A stretch of 6,503 bases of DNA from Actinomycetota bacterium (GTDB taxonomy: Bacteria; Actinomycetota; Humimicrobiia; Humimicrobiales; Humimicrobiaceae): contig JACVJB010000054.1 in the NCBI GenBank assembly GCA_015711775.1, positions 1 through 6,503 of the forward strand, read 5' to 3'. Shown one piece after another: positions 1 through 6,370 of the stretch (positions are counted from its first letter, which is position 1; each line of letters starts with the position of its first letter). The position numbers and the translations under genes were made by a program. The notes below the pieces were generated by a model. The model was not told where the DNA came from, searched no databases, and saw only the letters and a program-made list of their open reading frames with translations.

Positions 1-491
1 TTAATCTTTCAAGCCTTAAAAAACTTGCCATGGAAGTAAATGACAACGTGCGCTCAATGGGTTTTGCCTTAAAGTCCTGCACAACTCCGGCAAAAGGCTC
101 TCCCACATTTGATTTGGGGGATGATGAAATTGAACTTGGCGTTGGCCTTCATGGGGAGCCCGGCAGGCAAAGGCTCAAATACATGCCCGCAGACCAGGTA
201 ATTAAAAAAATAACTGATTCAGTGATAGAGGATCTTCCTTTTATTTGCGGGGATGAAGTTGCAGTCATGATAAACGGCCTTGGAGGAACCCCAATAGGCG
301 AGCTTTATATTGCTGCAGGAATAGTTCTTGATATTCTTAAAAATTCAAAAATAAAGGTTTTTAAAACTTATGTTAATAATTTCTGCACGTCTCTTGATAT
401 GGAAGGCTGCTCGGTAAGCCTGCTGAAGTTAAATGAAGAGTTTAAAAGGCTTCTTGAAAGCCCTGCAGATATACCTGTAAGATATTTTTAA
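1..491 (+). CDS. dhaK: Dihydroxyacetone kinase subunit DhaK, C-terminal part (5' end outside window)
   Basis: This is the substrate-binding subunit of the PEP-dependent (PTS-linked) dihydroxyacetone kinase, a cytosolic enzyme that makes dihydroxyacetone phosphate. The reading frame is open from base 3 with no start, so the gene begins upstream; the ATG at 30 is an internal methionine. Visible family signatures are RSMGFALKSCTTPAKG, then GDDEIELGVGLHGEPG, whose His (codon 150-152) matches the histidine that binds dihydroxyacetone covalently as a hemiaminal in DhaK, then NGLGGTPIGELY and the conserved FCTSLDMEG near the C-terminus. The protein stops directly after the DhaK domain, so it is not the single-chain kinase in which a DhaL-like ATP domain follows. 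No dhaL or dhaM lies downstream; if present they must be upstream or elsewhere. Family assignment is very secure; PTS linkage is inferred from the lack of a fused ATP domain. Confidence 0.95.
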   Translation, partial: NLSSLKKLAMEVNDNVRSMGFALKSCTTPAKGSPTFDLGDDEIELGVGLHGEPGRQRLKYMPADQVIKKITDSVIEDLPFICGDEVAVMINGLGGTPIGELYIAAGIVLDILKNSKIKVFKTYVNNFCTSLDMEGCSVSLLKLNEEFKRLLESPADIPVRYF

Positions 492-724
492 TCTCTCTAT
501 ATATAATTTATTTTAAGACTGTTAATCATAAAGTATTTTAAAACCCCGCTGGGGCAGTTGTCATTTTCGAATACTGTAGTAATGTATTTAAACGGAAGAA
601 AATTTTTAAAACAGGTTTTGGATTGAAATTAAGCGCAACGTTTTATTCCTGCACTATTTTAAAAAACACAGGCTTTATGATTGATACAGTTTTTATTATT
701 TTTAAAAAAAGGTACAAAAGTTAA
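492..724. other. Intergenic gap between dhaK and the VWA gene, with small inverted and direct repeats
   Basis: This 233-base AT-rich gap holds no convincing gene. It contains a compact perfect hairpin, CCCC-GCT-GGGG (544-554), nested inside an outer 6-bp pair AGTATT (532-537) / AATACT (570-575). It also holds an imperfect direct repeat, TTTTAAAA..CAGG..GATTGA, at 604-626 and 657-684. The hairpin is not followed by a clear T-run, so I do not call it a terminator. The promoter of the VWA gene should lie here if that gene is not read from dhaK, but I found no -35/-10 pair with good spacing; a lone TATAAT at 502-507 has no matching -35. No riboswitch class was recognised. Confidence 0.5.
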
Positions 725-3496
725 ATGAAAAGAATATTTATAAGCGTTTCTAAACATATTATTTTATTTTTAATTATAACCTCTTTTATGCTTGTTTCTT
801 TTTTGCACGCTTCATCTGGTAAGCTTTTATCCTCTGAAGGTACAAAAAGTTTATTAGGGCTTGAAAGCACGCCCGCAATTGCTGAAGGCTATGACTTTGT
901 GCTGGTTATTGACGAGTCGGGAAGCATGAAAAAAAATGACCCGTACAACTTGAGAAAAGATGCCGCAAAGTTATTTGTTTATCTTGCTGAGACATTAAAT
1001 AAAGGAAACAGGGTGCTTATAAGCGGGTTCGGCCAGACTACAAATATCTATCTTCCTTTAACAGAAATAAGCTCAAATGAGGACGAAATAAGCTCTGCCA
1101 TAGATAAAATCCAGAGCAGCCAGGCGCTGACTGATATGAAAGGCGCGCTGGAAAAAATAAAGCAGGAGCTTGACTTCAGGACTGATAAAAAAAAGACTGT
1201 GGTTATATTTTTAACGGACGGATCATTGACAATTCAAGACATTCCTCAGGAAGCTGATGAAAGCGGCCAGCCGTCAAGGGAGAGGCCGAAGAAACCTTCA
1301 GAAGATGACGGACCTTCAGCAGTACCTGGTAATAAAGCAGGCTCTTATACTGATAATGAACTAAAAAAGACTGATAAAAATAGCCAGGATGATTTATCTG
1401 AAAATTCAAAGGATGCGCCAAGCCGTGAATCGGATTACCTTGAAATGTATAAAAAAGAACTAATTGATTTGTGCAGGCAGTACGGCAGTTCCGGCATAGT
1501 CATACACCCGATAGCTTTTACGAAAGAGGCAGAAGTGCAGGTACTTGAACAGATGGCAGACGTTACAGGCGGAATCTGCTATAAACCCCAGGAAGCCAAA
1601 GACTTAAGAGCTTCATTTATAGATATACTTCGCAACATTACAAGCAGGTTTATAAGAATAGAAGAGCAGCAAGGTCCTTCAGCAATTACAGGGGATTTTG
1701 AAACTGGAAATTATATAAAGGAGCTTGTTGTAATTGGCCTTAAAAACAATTACACCCGGACACCTTCAATAAAAATATCTGCTCCGCTTGCCGGACCTGT
1801 TTCGTATGATAAATATATTGAGGAAAACATATTTAAAATAGCAAAAATAATTAATCCTGCTGCAGGAAACTGGAATTATCAGATAAACGGGGATGCAGTT
1901 TTTGTTTTTGATATAGTAAATGCAGCATTAATCGAACCCCGTTTCAGCCTGTATTCTGCCGGATCTGAAATACCGCTGAAAATAGACATATCAGGTATTT
2001 TGGATGACGGCGCAGAAAGTGTTGCAGGGATGTTAAGCCAAATACTTAAGGATTTTAAAGTCACCGCTTCTGTGCAGAGCCCGGACGGAAAAAACCTGGA
2101 TGCAGAAAATATTAATGATGCAGGAATTGGCAATGATATAAACAGCTCAGACGCAATTTTTACCGGAACATTCGGAAGTACTTCAGAACCGGGATATTAT
2201 TATATTAATTATTCTATTACACATTTGCCCACAGGCGCTGTATCAAATAAAATTTTAAGCTTTTCAACAATAAGATATCCCGTAAAAATTGAAGTAATTG
2301 AGCCGGCAGAGGAATATTATCAGCCCGGAAGTAATGTTGATATTGTAATAAAAGTGGAAAAAACATCTGCTGCAGAACAAACAGGAGACGAAGATAACTT
2401 AATATTTACTGCTGATGTATCCTCATCGCAGACAATTATTGCAAAGGATTTATTACTGCTTGATAACGGTCAGGGCGCTGACAAAAAAGCCGGGGACGGA
2501 CTTTTCAGCGCCAGGTTTGCCGGCACTGCATCTGAAGGGATTTACAGCATAGATTATTTTGTTGCAAAGCCGGCAGTATCATATCAGGCCGCCTGCACGG
2601 CAATTACATCGGCTTTTTCTGTAAAGGCATCAACTGCTGTAGATATGAAAATAAATAACAGCGCTTTTGCAGGGGAACCTGTGTCTGTAAGCATTGATTT
2701 AAACAGTTTCGGGTTAATTGAGGATGCCGGAAATTTAAGTGACGCTATCATTTCATATATTCTTACAATGCCTGACGGCTCAACTGCTCAGGGAAGCCTT
2801 TACGATGACGGAAATGCCGCAAATGACGATAAAACGGCTGGCGATAACATTTATTCTGCGCTTCTATCCGGGCTTGGCAAGACCGGCAGGTATGATATTC
2901 AAATTGAGGGCAGCCTCACCGGCAAAGATATTCCGCAAAACAGCGCAAACCCTGATAATAGCCAGGTTATCTCGGTTAATTCTGAAGGGGTATTTTACAA
3001 ATACTATAAAATTAAAAATCTGCCAAAATCCCTGGATTTCATTGACGGGGCTCTTAGATCGGAGATTGTATTTACCATAGAGTCGGCATCTTCAGATGAT
3101 ACAAATCTGAGCATAGGGCAGGCTGAAATAATTAAGGCAGCTCAGCAAAAACTTCAAAGTGACAGCGCAAACAAGAATGATGCTTCTTTGCAGGATAAAA
3201 ATCCGGTCAAATCGGCAAAAATAAAAGGCGGCAGTATATTAAAGGCAATGTCTGATAATAATGTAATTATTGAAATAGAACTTGATGAAAATATTAAGGC
3301 AGGTCAGTACAACCTGAAAATACCTCTGTCAGTTAATGGCGCATCAGAAACGGATTTGTCTGTAATTTTAACGGTTAAACAGTCAACTCCGTCTTATATG
3401 GTTGCCATTATAATAGGCGCGGCAATATTGCTTGCTGCTGCAATTTTTGTACTTATCTATTTTCTTTATATCAGGCCAAAAAGAAGAGGCTACTGA
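725..3496 (+). CDS. Secreted, C-terminally membrane-anchored VWA-domain protein with beta-sandwich repeats
   Basis: The 923-residue protein starts with a Sec signal (KR n-region, hydrophobic 11-28, cleavage probably near 29-33). A VWA domain follows at about 55-305 with a complete metal-ion-dependent adhesion site: D63-E-S65-G-S67, T136 and D165 (FLTDGS). A polar, low-complexity insert (about 174-236, rich in Ser, Asp, Lys, Pro) sits between the D165 strand and the last part of the domain. Residues about 310-885 look like several Ig-like or beta-sandwich segments and carry three copies of an Asp/Gly-rich motif (461-484, 580-598, 691-714) resembling that of 'choice-of-anchor X' domains. One transmembrane helix (891-916) and a basic tail (RPKRRGY) close it, giving a type I topology with the VWA outside. 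The ribosome site is poor: AAAAAGG ends 12 bases before the ATG. The downstream SPFH gene begins 39 bases after its TGA. Family knowledge: VWA-MIDAS domains bind ligands through a divalent metal; the ligand here is unknown. Confidence 0.88.
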   Translation: MKRIFISVSKHIILFLIITSFMLVSFLHASSGKLLSSEGTKSLLGLESTPAIAEGYDFVLVIDESGSMKKNDPYNLRKDAAKLFVYLAETLNKGNRVLISGFGQTTNIYLPLTEISSNEDEISSAIDKIQSSQALTDMKGALEKIKQELDFRTDKKKTVVIFLTDGSLTIQDIPQEADESGQPSRERPKKPSEDDGPSAVPGNKAGSYTDNELKKTDKNSQDDLSENSKDAPSRESDYLEMYKKELIDLCRQYGSSGIVIHPIAFTKEAEVQVLEQMADVTGGICYKPQEAKDLRASFIDILRNITSRFIRIEEQQGPSAITGDFETGNYIKELVVIGLKNNYTRTPSIKISAPLAGPVSYDKYIEENIFKIAKIINPAAGNWNYQINGDAVFVFDIVNAALIEPRFSLYSAGSEIPLKIDISGILDDGAESVAGMLSQILKDFKVTASVQSPDGKNLDAENINDAGIGNDINSSDAIFTGTFGSTSEPGYYYINYSITHLPTGAVSNKILSFSTIRYPVKIEVIEPAEEYYQPGSNVDIVIKVEKTSAAEQTGDEDNLIFTADVSSSQTIIAKDLLLLDNGQGADKKAGDGLFSARFAGTASEGIYSIDYFVAKPAVSYQAACTAITSAFSVKASTAVDMKINNSAFAGEPVSVSIDLNSFGLIEDAGNLSDAIISYILTMPDGSTAQGSLYDDGNAANDDKTAGDNIYSALLSGLGKTGRYDIQIEGSLTGKDIPQNSANPDNSQVISVNSEGVFYKYYKIKNLPKSLDFIDGALRSEIVFTIESASSDDTNLSIGQAEIIKAAQQKLQSDSANKNDASLQDKNPVKSAKIKGGSILKAMSDNNVIIEIELDENIKAGQYNLKIPLSVNGASETDLSVILTVKQSTPSYMVAIIIGAAILLAAAIFVLIYFLYIRPKRRGY
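2105..2176 (+). repeat. Asp/Gly-rich motif copy 1 in the VWA protein (residues 461-484)
   Basis: This coding segment gives NDAGIGNDINSSDAIFTGTF, the most diverged of three copies of a pattern that reads roughly D-x-G, four to eight polar residues, D, then [AG]-D-x-[IL]-[YF]-[ST]. The Ala at 466 and the SSDAIF stretch replace the Gly positions seen in the other copies. The spacing of Asp and Gly resembles a loop that could bind calcium, but that is inference. Similarity is at protein level only; the DNA is not repeated. Confidence 0.5.
2462..2518 (+). repeat. Asp/Gly-rich motif copy 2 in the VWA protein (residues 580-598)
   Basis: The copy reads DNGQGADKKAGDGLFSARF and is preceded by a run of leucines that probably forms the strand leading into the loop. 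The AGDG(L)F core matches the AGDGIYS-type core known from choice-of-anchor X domains in extracellular proteins of bacteria. It lies in the middle beta-sandwich segment (about 518-633). Confidence 0.6.
2795..2866 (+). repeat. Asp/Gly-rich motif copy 3 in the VWA protein (residues 691-714)
   Basis: The copy reads LYDDGNAANDDKTAGDNIYS and is the closest of the three to the family pattern (YDDG, then AGDxIYS). It follows a strand containing MPDGS, so the order strand, DG turn, strand, DDG loop, AGD loop, strand is the same as around copy 2. This supports tandem homologous beta-sandwich domains rather than a chance Asp/Gly-rich patch. Confidence 0.65.
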
Positions 3497-3520
3497 TAAT
3501 TGTAAAGTTAAAAAAGTCTA

Positions 3521-3526
3521 GAGGAG
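3521..3526 (+). promoter_or_regulatory. Ribosome binding site for the upstream ATG start of the SPFH gene
   Basis: GAGGAG lies 9 bases before ATG 3536, which is a good match and spacing. It supports the longer 324-residue form. It competes with the second site at 3563-3570. Confidence 0.75.
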
Positions 3527-3535
3527 CAAATAATT

Positions 3536-4510
3536 ATGCAAATTATAGAAATGAATTCAAAAAGAGGAGGATCTGTGAAAAAAGTAATATGGAAAATAAT
3601 TATAGGGGTGGCAGCGTTTGTATTTGTGCTTATACTGGTACTGAATAGTTTTGTTGTGGTGCAGGCAGGAAATGTAAAGGTTCTTACTCAGTTCGGCAGG
3701 ACGATAGGAGTAACGTTCTATCCGGGCATACATATGAAAATACCTTTTGTCCAGAATACGGTTAATTACTCAACAAGGCAGGTTACATATGAAACAAGCG
3801 ATGAGGCGGAGGTCAGCAGGGCAAATTATCCTGATTTTACAGTTGACACCACTTCCCTTGACGGCCAGCAGGTAAAGATTAAATTTACCATAAGGTTTTC
3901 AATTGACGGAAAACAGGCAGAGTGGATATTAAATAATATAGGCACAATGAACGATTTGGTTGAAAAAGTTGTAAAAGCTGAGGCGCGCTCATATGTACGG
4001 AATATACCGAAAAAATATACAGCGGCACAGCTTTATTCAGAGCAGGTTTTTACTTTACAGGAAGAGATTGACAATACCCTCAGGCCGATTTTTGAGAGAA
4101 ACGGGATTTTAATGGATGAGTTTCTCTTAAGAAAAATTGATTTTACCCAGGAATATTTCAATGTTCTTGAAGATAAGCAGATAGCCGAAGAAAGGATTGT
4201 TGTTGAAAAAAATATACTTGAGCAGGAAAAAATAAAAAAAGAACAGGCAATTATACAGGCTGAGGCTGAAGCCAGGCAGATTGAAATAAAGGGGCTGGCC
4301 CTTAAGGCAAATCCGGAGATAATACAGCTTGAGTTTATACAGAAGCTTTCACCAAATATAAAATGGGGAATAATACCGGGCGAGGGCATAGTGCCAATAC
4401 TCGATCTTGCCAGACTGCAGGAAAATATGGAAGATCTGTCCTCAGGCACAGTCCAGCAGTCCCAGGGAAATGAAAATACAAACCAGGAATCTGGCGAAAC
4501 TGCTGAATAA
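3536..4510 (+). CDS. SPFH/Band 7 (stomatin/prohibitin-type) membrane protein
   Basis: This 324-residue protein has an N-terminal signal-anchor helix (about 17-42), a Band 7/SPFH domain (about 42-215; conserved features include QFGRTIGVTFYPGIHMKIPF and the VEKVVKAEARSYVRNI helix), a charged coiled-coil region (about 205-255: repeated EE/EK/QAEAEARQIEIKG) and a polar acidic tail (about 303-324). The QAEAEARQ and KANPEIIQLE stretches are typical of prohibitin- and stomatin-like members. SPFH proteins form large membrane-bound rings and are linked to membrane microdomains or control of membrane proteases such as FtsH; which role applies here is not visible. No NfeD-type partner gene or protease is adjacent; the neighbours are a VWA protein and a lipoprotein. 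The ATG at 3536 has a good ribosome site, but a GTG at 3575 (codon 14), behind AGAGGAGG, would give a more ordinary KKVIWK signal anchor. Confidence 0.9.
   Translation: MQIIEMNSKRGGSVKKVIWKIIIGVAAFVFVLILVLNSFVVVQAGNVKVLTQFGRTIGVTFYPGIHMKIPFVQNTVNYSTRQVTYETSDEAEVSRANYPDFTVDTTSLDGQQVKIKFTIRFSIDGKQAEWILNNIGTMNDLVEKVVKAEARSYVRNIPKKYTAAQLYSEQVFTLQEEIDNTLRPIFERNGILMDEFLLRKIDFTQEYFNVLEDKQIAEERIVVEKNILEQEKIKKEQAIIQAEAEARQIEIKGLALKANPEIIQLEFIQKLSPNIKWGIIPGEGIVPILDLARLQENMEDLSSGTVQQSQGNENTNQESGETAE
3563..3570 (+). promoter_or_regulatory. Second, internal ribosome binding site in front of in-frame GTG 3575
   Basis: AGAGGAGG, a near-complete anti-16S match, sits inside the first codons of the SPFH gene and ends 4 bases before an in-frame GTG (3575-3577). 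A start here yields a 311-residue protein beginning with KKVIWK after the initiator Met. The 4-base spacing is short but usable. Either this is the true start and the upstream ATG is spurious, or both are used. Confidence 0.55.
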
Positions 4511-4549
4511 AAACAGTAAATTTAAACTTAATTTAAAATAATGCGTCTT

Positions 4550-4578
4550 TTGATATATTGGACAATGTTAAAAATAAT
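4550..4578 (+). promoter_or_regulatory. Possible sigma-70/sigma-A promoter for the lipoprotein gene
   Basis: TTGATA (4550-4555) and AATAAT (4573-4578) each match consensus at 5 of 6 positions and are 17 bases apart. Transcription would begin near 4585, leaving a leader of only about 14 bases that holds the ribosome site. The surroundings are very AT-rich, so a chance match is quite possible. If real, the lipoprotein can be made independently of the VWA-SPFH transcript. Confidence 0.35.
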
Positions 4579-4579
4579 A
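4558..4579 (+). repeat. Shared upstream element, copy A (before the lipoprotein gene)
   Basis: The element opens with TTGGACAAT and ends AAATAATA. It matches the minus-strand sequence at 6466-6487 at 19 of 22 positions, with no gaps. It ends 19 bases before the lipoprotein ATG and overlaps the possible -10 box. It may be an operator or part of a shared promoter type; the 3' half is AT-rich and less informative than the nine-base core. Confidence 0.4.
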
Positions 4580-4598
4580 AAAAAAGAAAGGTTATAAA

Positions 4599-5009
4599 AT
4601 GGTAAAAAGAAGATTGGCCGCAGTAATTGCTGTAACTATTGCTATTATGCTTTTTGCGCTCCCTGTATTTACAGGCTGCGGTAAAGTTGCGCAGTTTGCA
4701 GATCCTATGACTGAAAATATACTGGTTTCAATAAATAATGCTGACTATGCTGGCTTTTCAAGGGACTTTGACAGCGCAATGAAGGCTGAACTTAATGAGG
4801 AATACTTTCCGGATTTTCTTGCGCAGGTTAAAGTAATAGCAGATAACTATAAGGAAGGCTCCAAAAAAATTGTAGGCGTTAATATCAATAATGACTTAAC
4901 AACTGCAACCTATACAGCAGATTTTGCAAATGCAGAGGATGTAACTGTTGAAGTGACTTTTAAAAAGATTGACGGCAAAATGCAGGTGGTTGGCCTGTGG
5001 TTCAAATAA
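4599..5009 (+). CDS. Small DUF3887-like lipoprotein
   Basis: The 136-residue product has a basic n-region (MVKRR), a hydrophobic segment (6-24) and a lipobox-like VFTGC with the lipidated cysteine at 27, so it should be an exported lipoprotein of about 110 residues. The mature part (ENILVSINNADYAGFSRDFD, then a helix, then three strands ending VVGLWFK) fits the DUF3887 pattern, a small alpha+beta domain found in many bacterial lipoproteins with no known reaction; I assign it by pattern memory, not by a search. GAAAGG (4586-4591), 7 bases before ATG, supports the start. The gap to the SPFH gene is 88 bases, and a strong terminator follows. It may be co-transcribed with the two genes before it or driven by its own promoter. 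Confidence 0.8.
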   Translation: MVKRRLAAVIAVTIAIMLFALPVFTGCGKVAQFADPMTENILVSINNADYAGFSRDFDSAMKAELNEEYFPDFLAQVKVIADNYKEGSKKIVGVNINNDLTTATYTADFANAEDVTVEVTFKKIDGKMQVVGLWFK

Positions 5010-5060
5010 ACCTGCAGAAGATTTTAAATTAAAAGTTTTTTAAGTTACGCTGATTTTTAT

Positions 5061-5109
5061 GGCAAGCTGGGAAAATAAATTTAACAGTTTTTCCAGCCTG
5101 CCGTTTTTT
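5061..5109 (+). terminator. Rho-independent terminator for the rightward genes
   Basis: The arms GGCAAGCTGGGAAAA (5061-5075) and TTTTTCCAGCCTGCC (5088-5102) pair over 15 positions with one A-C mismatch and one G-T wobble, around a 12-base loop. One G and then six Ts (5104-5109) follow. It lies 51 bases past the lipoprotein stop. There is no T-run for the opposite strand (T-rich rather than A-rich sequence precedes the left arm), so it should act mainly rightward. Its T-tract overlaps the stop codon of the convergent gene. Confidence 0.9.
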
Positions 5110-6370
5110 ATTTTGTAATTACCGGATCCACCCAAACTGCCCAGTCCTGTGCAGATGTCGCTCCTGCATCAACCTGAAGGAATGCGCTGCCGCTTTTTCC
5201 TGCTATAGATGACAGGTCAATGTTTAAATCATTTAGCGCTCCCTCGTTGGCGCAATAAATACCAGAAATACCGGGAAAATGATACCATGTTGATCCGTCA
5301 TAAAAACGCATTCTGAAGTAAACCCCATCTGTACCTGAAAGGCCTGCCATAAAACCAACTTTAGCTTTAAATTTTGCTCCTGCAGGTATATGAATAACGC
5401 CTGTGGCATTGGGAAACTGCCCTGATATCCAGCCATTGTTTACCCACTGCGGATGTGTTTCAAGCACTTTTGCGTAAACGGTGCCATCTTCAAGTGTTAC
5501 ATTTGTCTGGAACACTGCAAAACCTCTGTTATCAGATGCGGATCCGCCAAAAGGTATAACGCCAGAGCCTGTGACCCAGTTGGCGCCAGAGGCGCCTGCC
5601 ATGAAATCATAGACAAGGCTTACCACTTCTATGTTTCTGGTTTCTTCGTCTTTTCCGCCATTGCCGTCTGTTACGATTAGCTTAAGGGTGTAAGTGCCTG
5701 CGGATGAAGGCATGGTCCAAGTAGTATTTTGCGAATCAGGGTTTGCAAGTGTTCCGCCCGTGACTTCCCAGGAATATTTTAGACTGTCTCCGTCCGGGTC
5801 CGTTGCATGTGATGCAAGCACGCAATTACTGTTTATGTAAAATTTTTCTTCAGCAATTGTTGTATCCATCATATCTATTTCAGGGTCCTTGTTCGGCAGG
5901 TCACAGCCCCATGAAAGCTCAAGCGTGTCAGTTTTTTCCCCGGCTTTATTTTTTGCAGTTGCAGTCAGCGTGTATTTATCACCAGGATTATTGATATTAA
6001 CCTGGCACTTGCCCGGCCCAAGCGTACCTGCACTGTCATCTTTTGAAAACTTGACCTCGGGGGTAGGACTGCCGGTAACCTCGGCTTTTATCCTGTAAAA
6101 GCATACGCCGCTTTCAGGAGCATACTTTGGCCCTTCATATATGACAAGTTTTATTGTCGGCTTTGTTTCTCCGTCCTGGTCATTATCCTCGCCGGTTGTT
6201 TCAGCGGCATCACCGGATGTTGTGCCTGTTGTTTTGTCATCCGTATCTTCAATATCTGTTTTATCTGTTTTAGCTCCGCATAAATTACACAGTGCAGAAA
6301 CTGAAAATATAAAGATAATTGTCAGCGCAGAAGCAATAATAAAGATTTTTTTATTATTTTTTGTATTCAT
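5108..6370 (-). CDS. Secreted Ig-like/PKD-like protein with carbohydrate-binding-like C-terminal domain
   Basis: The 420-residue protein has a signal segment (hydrophobic 9-27) ending in SALCNLCG; C28 or C31 could be lipidated, though neither fits the lipobox well, and VSA (24-26) would also suit signal peptidase I. A Thr/Asp/Glu/Gly-rich linker (33-68) follows. Then come an Ig-like domain (about 71-156, ending in the typical TAKNKAGE strand), a PKD-like domain (about 161-251; DPDGDSLKYSW and LIVTDGNGG) and a C-terminal beta-sandwich (about 253-418) rich in exposed-type aromatics (W265, W309, W314, W362, W410, W413). The closing VDAG..SAQDWAVWVDPVI pattern resembles NPCBM/galactose-binding-like modules, so sugar binding is a reasonable inference, not shown. 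No catalytic domain is visible. GGGGAG (6381-6386), 10 bases before ATG, supports the start. It is convergent with the lipoprotein gene and likely a single-gene unit as far as the window shows. Confidence 0.85.
   Translation of the reverse strand: MNTKNNKKIFIIASALTIIFIFSVSALCNLCGAKTDKTDIEDTDDKTTGTTSGDAAETTGEDNDQDGETKPTIKLVIYEGPKYAPESGVCFYRIKAEVTGSPTPEVKFSKDDSAGTLGPGKCQVNINNPGDKYTLTATAKNKAGEKTDTLELSWGCDLPNKDPEIDMMDTTIAEEKFYINSNCVLASHATDPDGDSLKYSWEVTGGTLANPDSQNTTWTMPSSAGTYTLKLIVTDGNGGKDEETRNIEVVSLVYDFMAGASGANWVTGSGVIPFGGSASDNRGFAVFQTNVTLEDGTVYAKVLETHPQWVNNGWISGQFPNATGVIHIPAGAKFKAKVGFMAGLSGTDGVYFRMRFYDGSTWYHFPGISGIYCANEGALNDLNIDLSSIAGKSGSAFLQVDAGATSAQDWAVWVDPVITK

Noticed and set aside
544..560. 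CCCC-GCT-GGGG hairpin as the dhaK terminator
   Set aside because: The stem is only 4 bp and no T-run follows directly; CAGTTGTC comes next.
558..586. TTGTCA at 558 as a -35 box
   Set aside because: It matches 5 of 6 consensus bases but no acceptable -10 is found at 16-18 bases.
582..626. A 14-codon reading frame starting ATG 582 in the gap before the VWA gene
   Set aside because: It is very short, has no convincing ribosome site and no recognisable composition of a leader peptide.
681..709. TTGATA at 681 as the -35 box of a promoter for the VWA gene
   Set aside because: At 16-18 bases downstream there are only As, with no -10-like hexamer.
2739..3080. A 113-codon open frame inside the VWA gene, as a separate gene or sign of a frameshift
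   Set aside because: The main frame stays open and keeps the domain pattern across the region; the alternative protein resembles nothing and has no ribosome site.
4033..4449. A 138-codon minus-strand open frame over the SPFH gene
   Set aside because: It is Ser/Ile/Cys-rich, typical of an antisense shadow of an AT-rich, Glu/Lys-rich coiled-coil gene.
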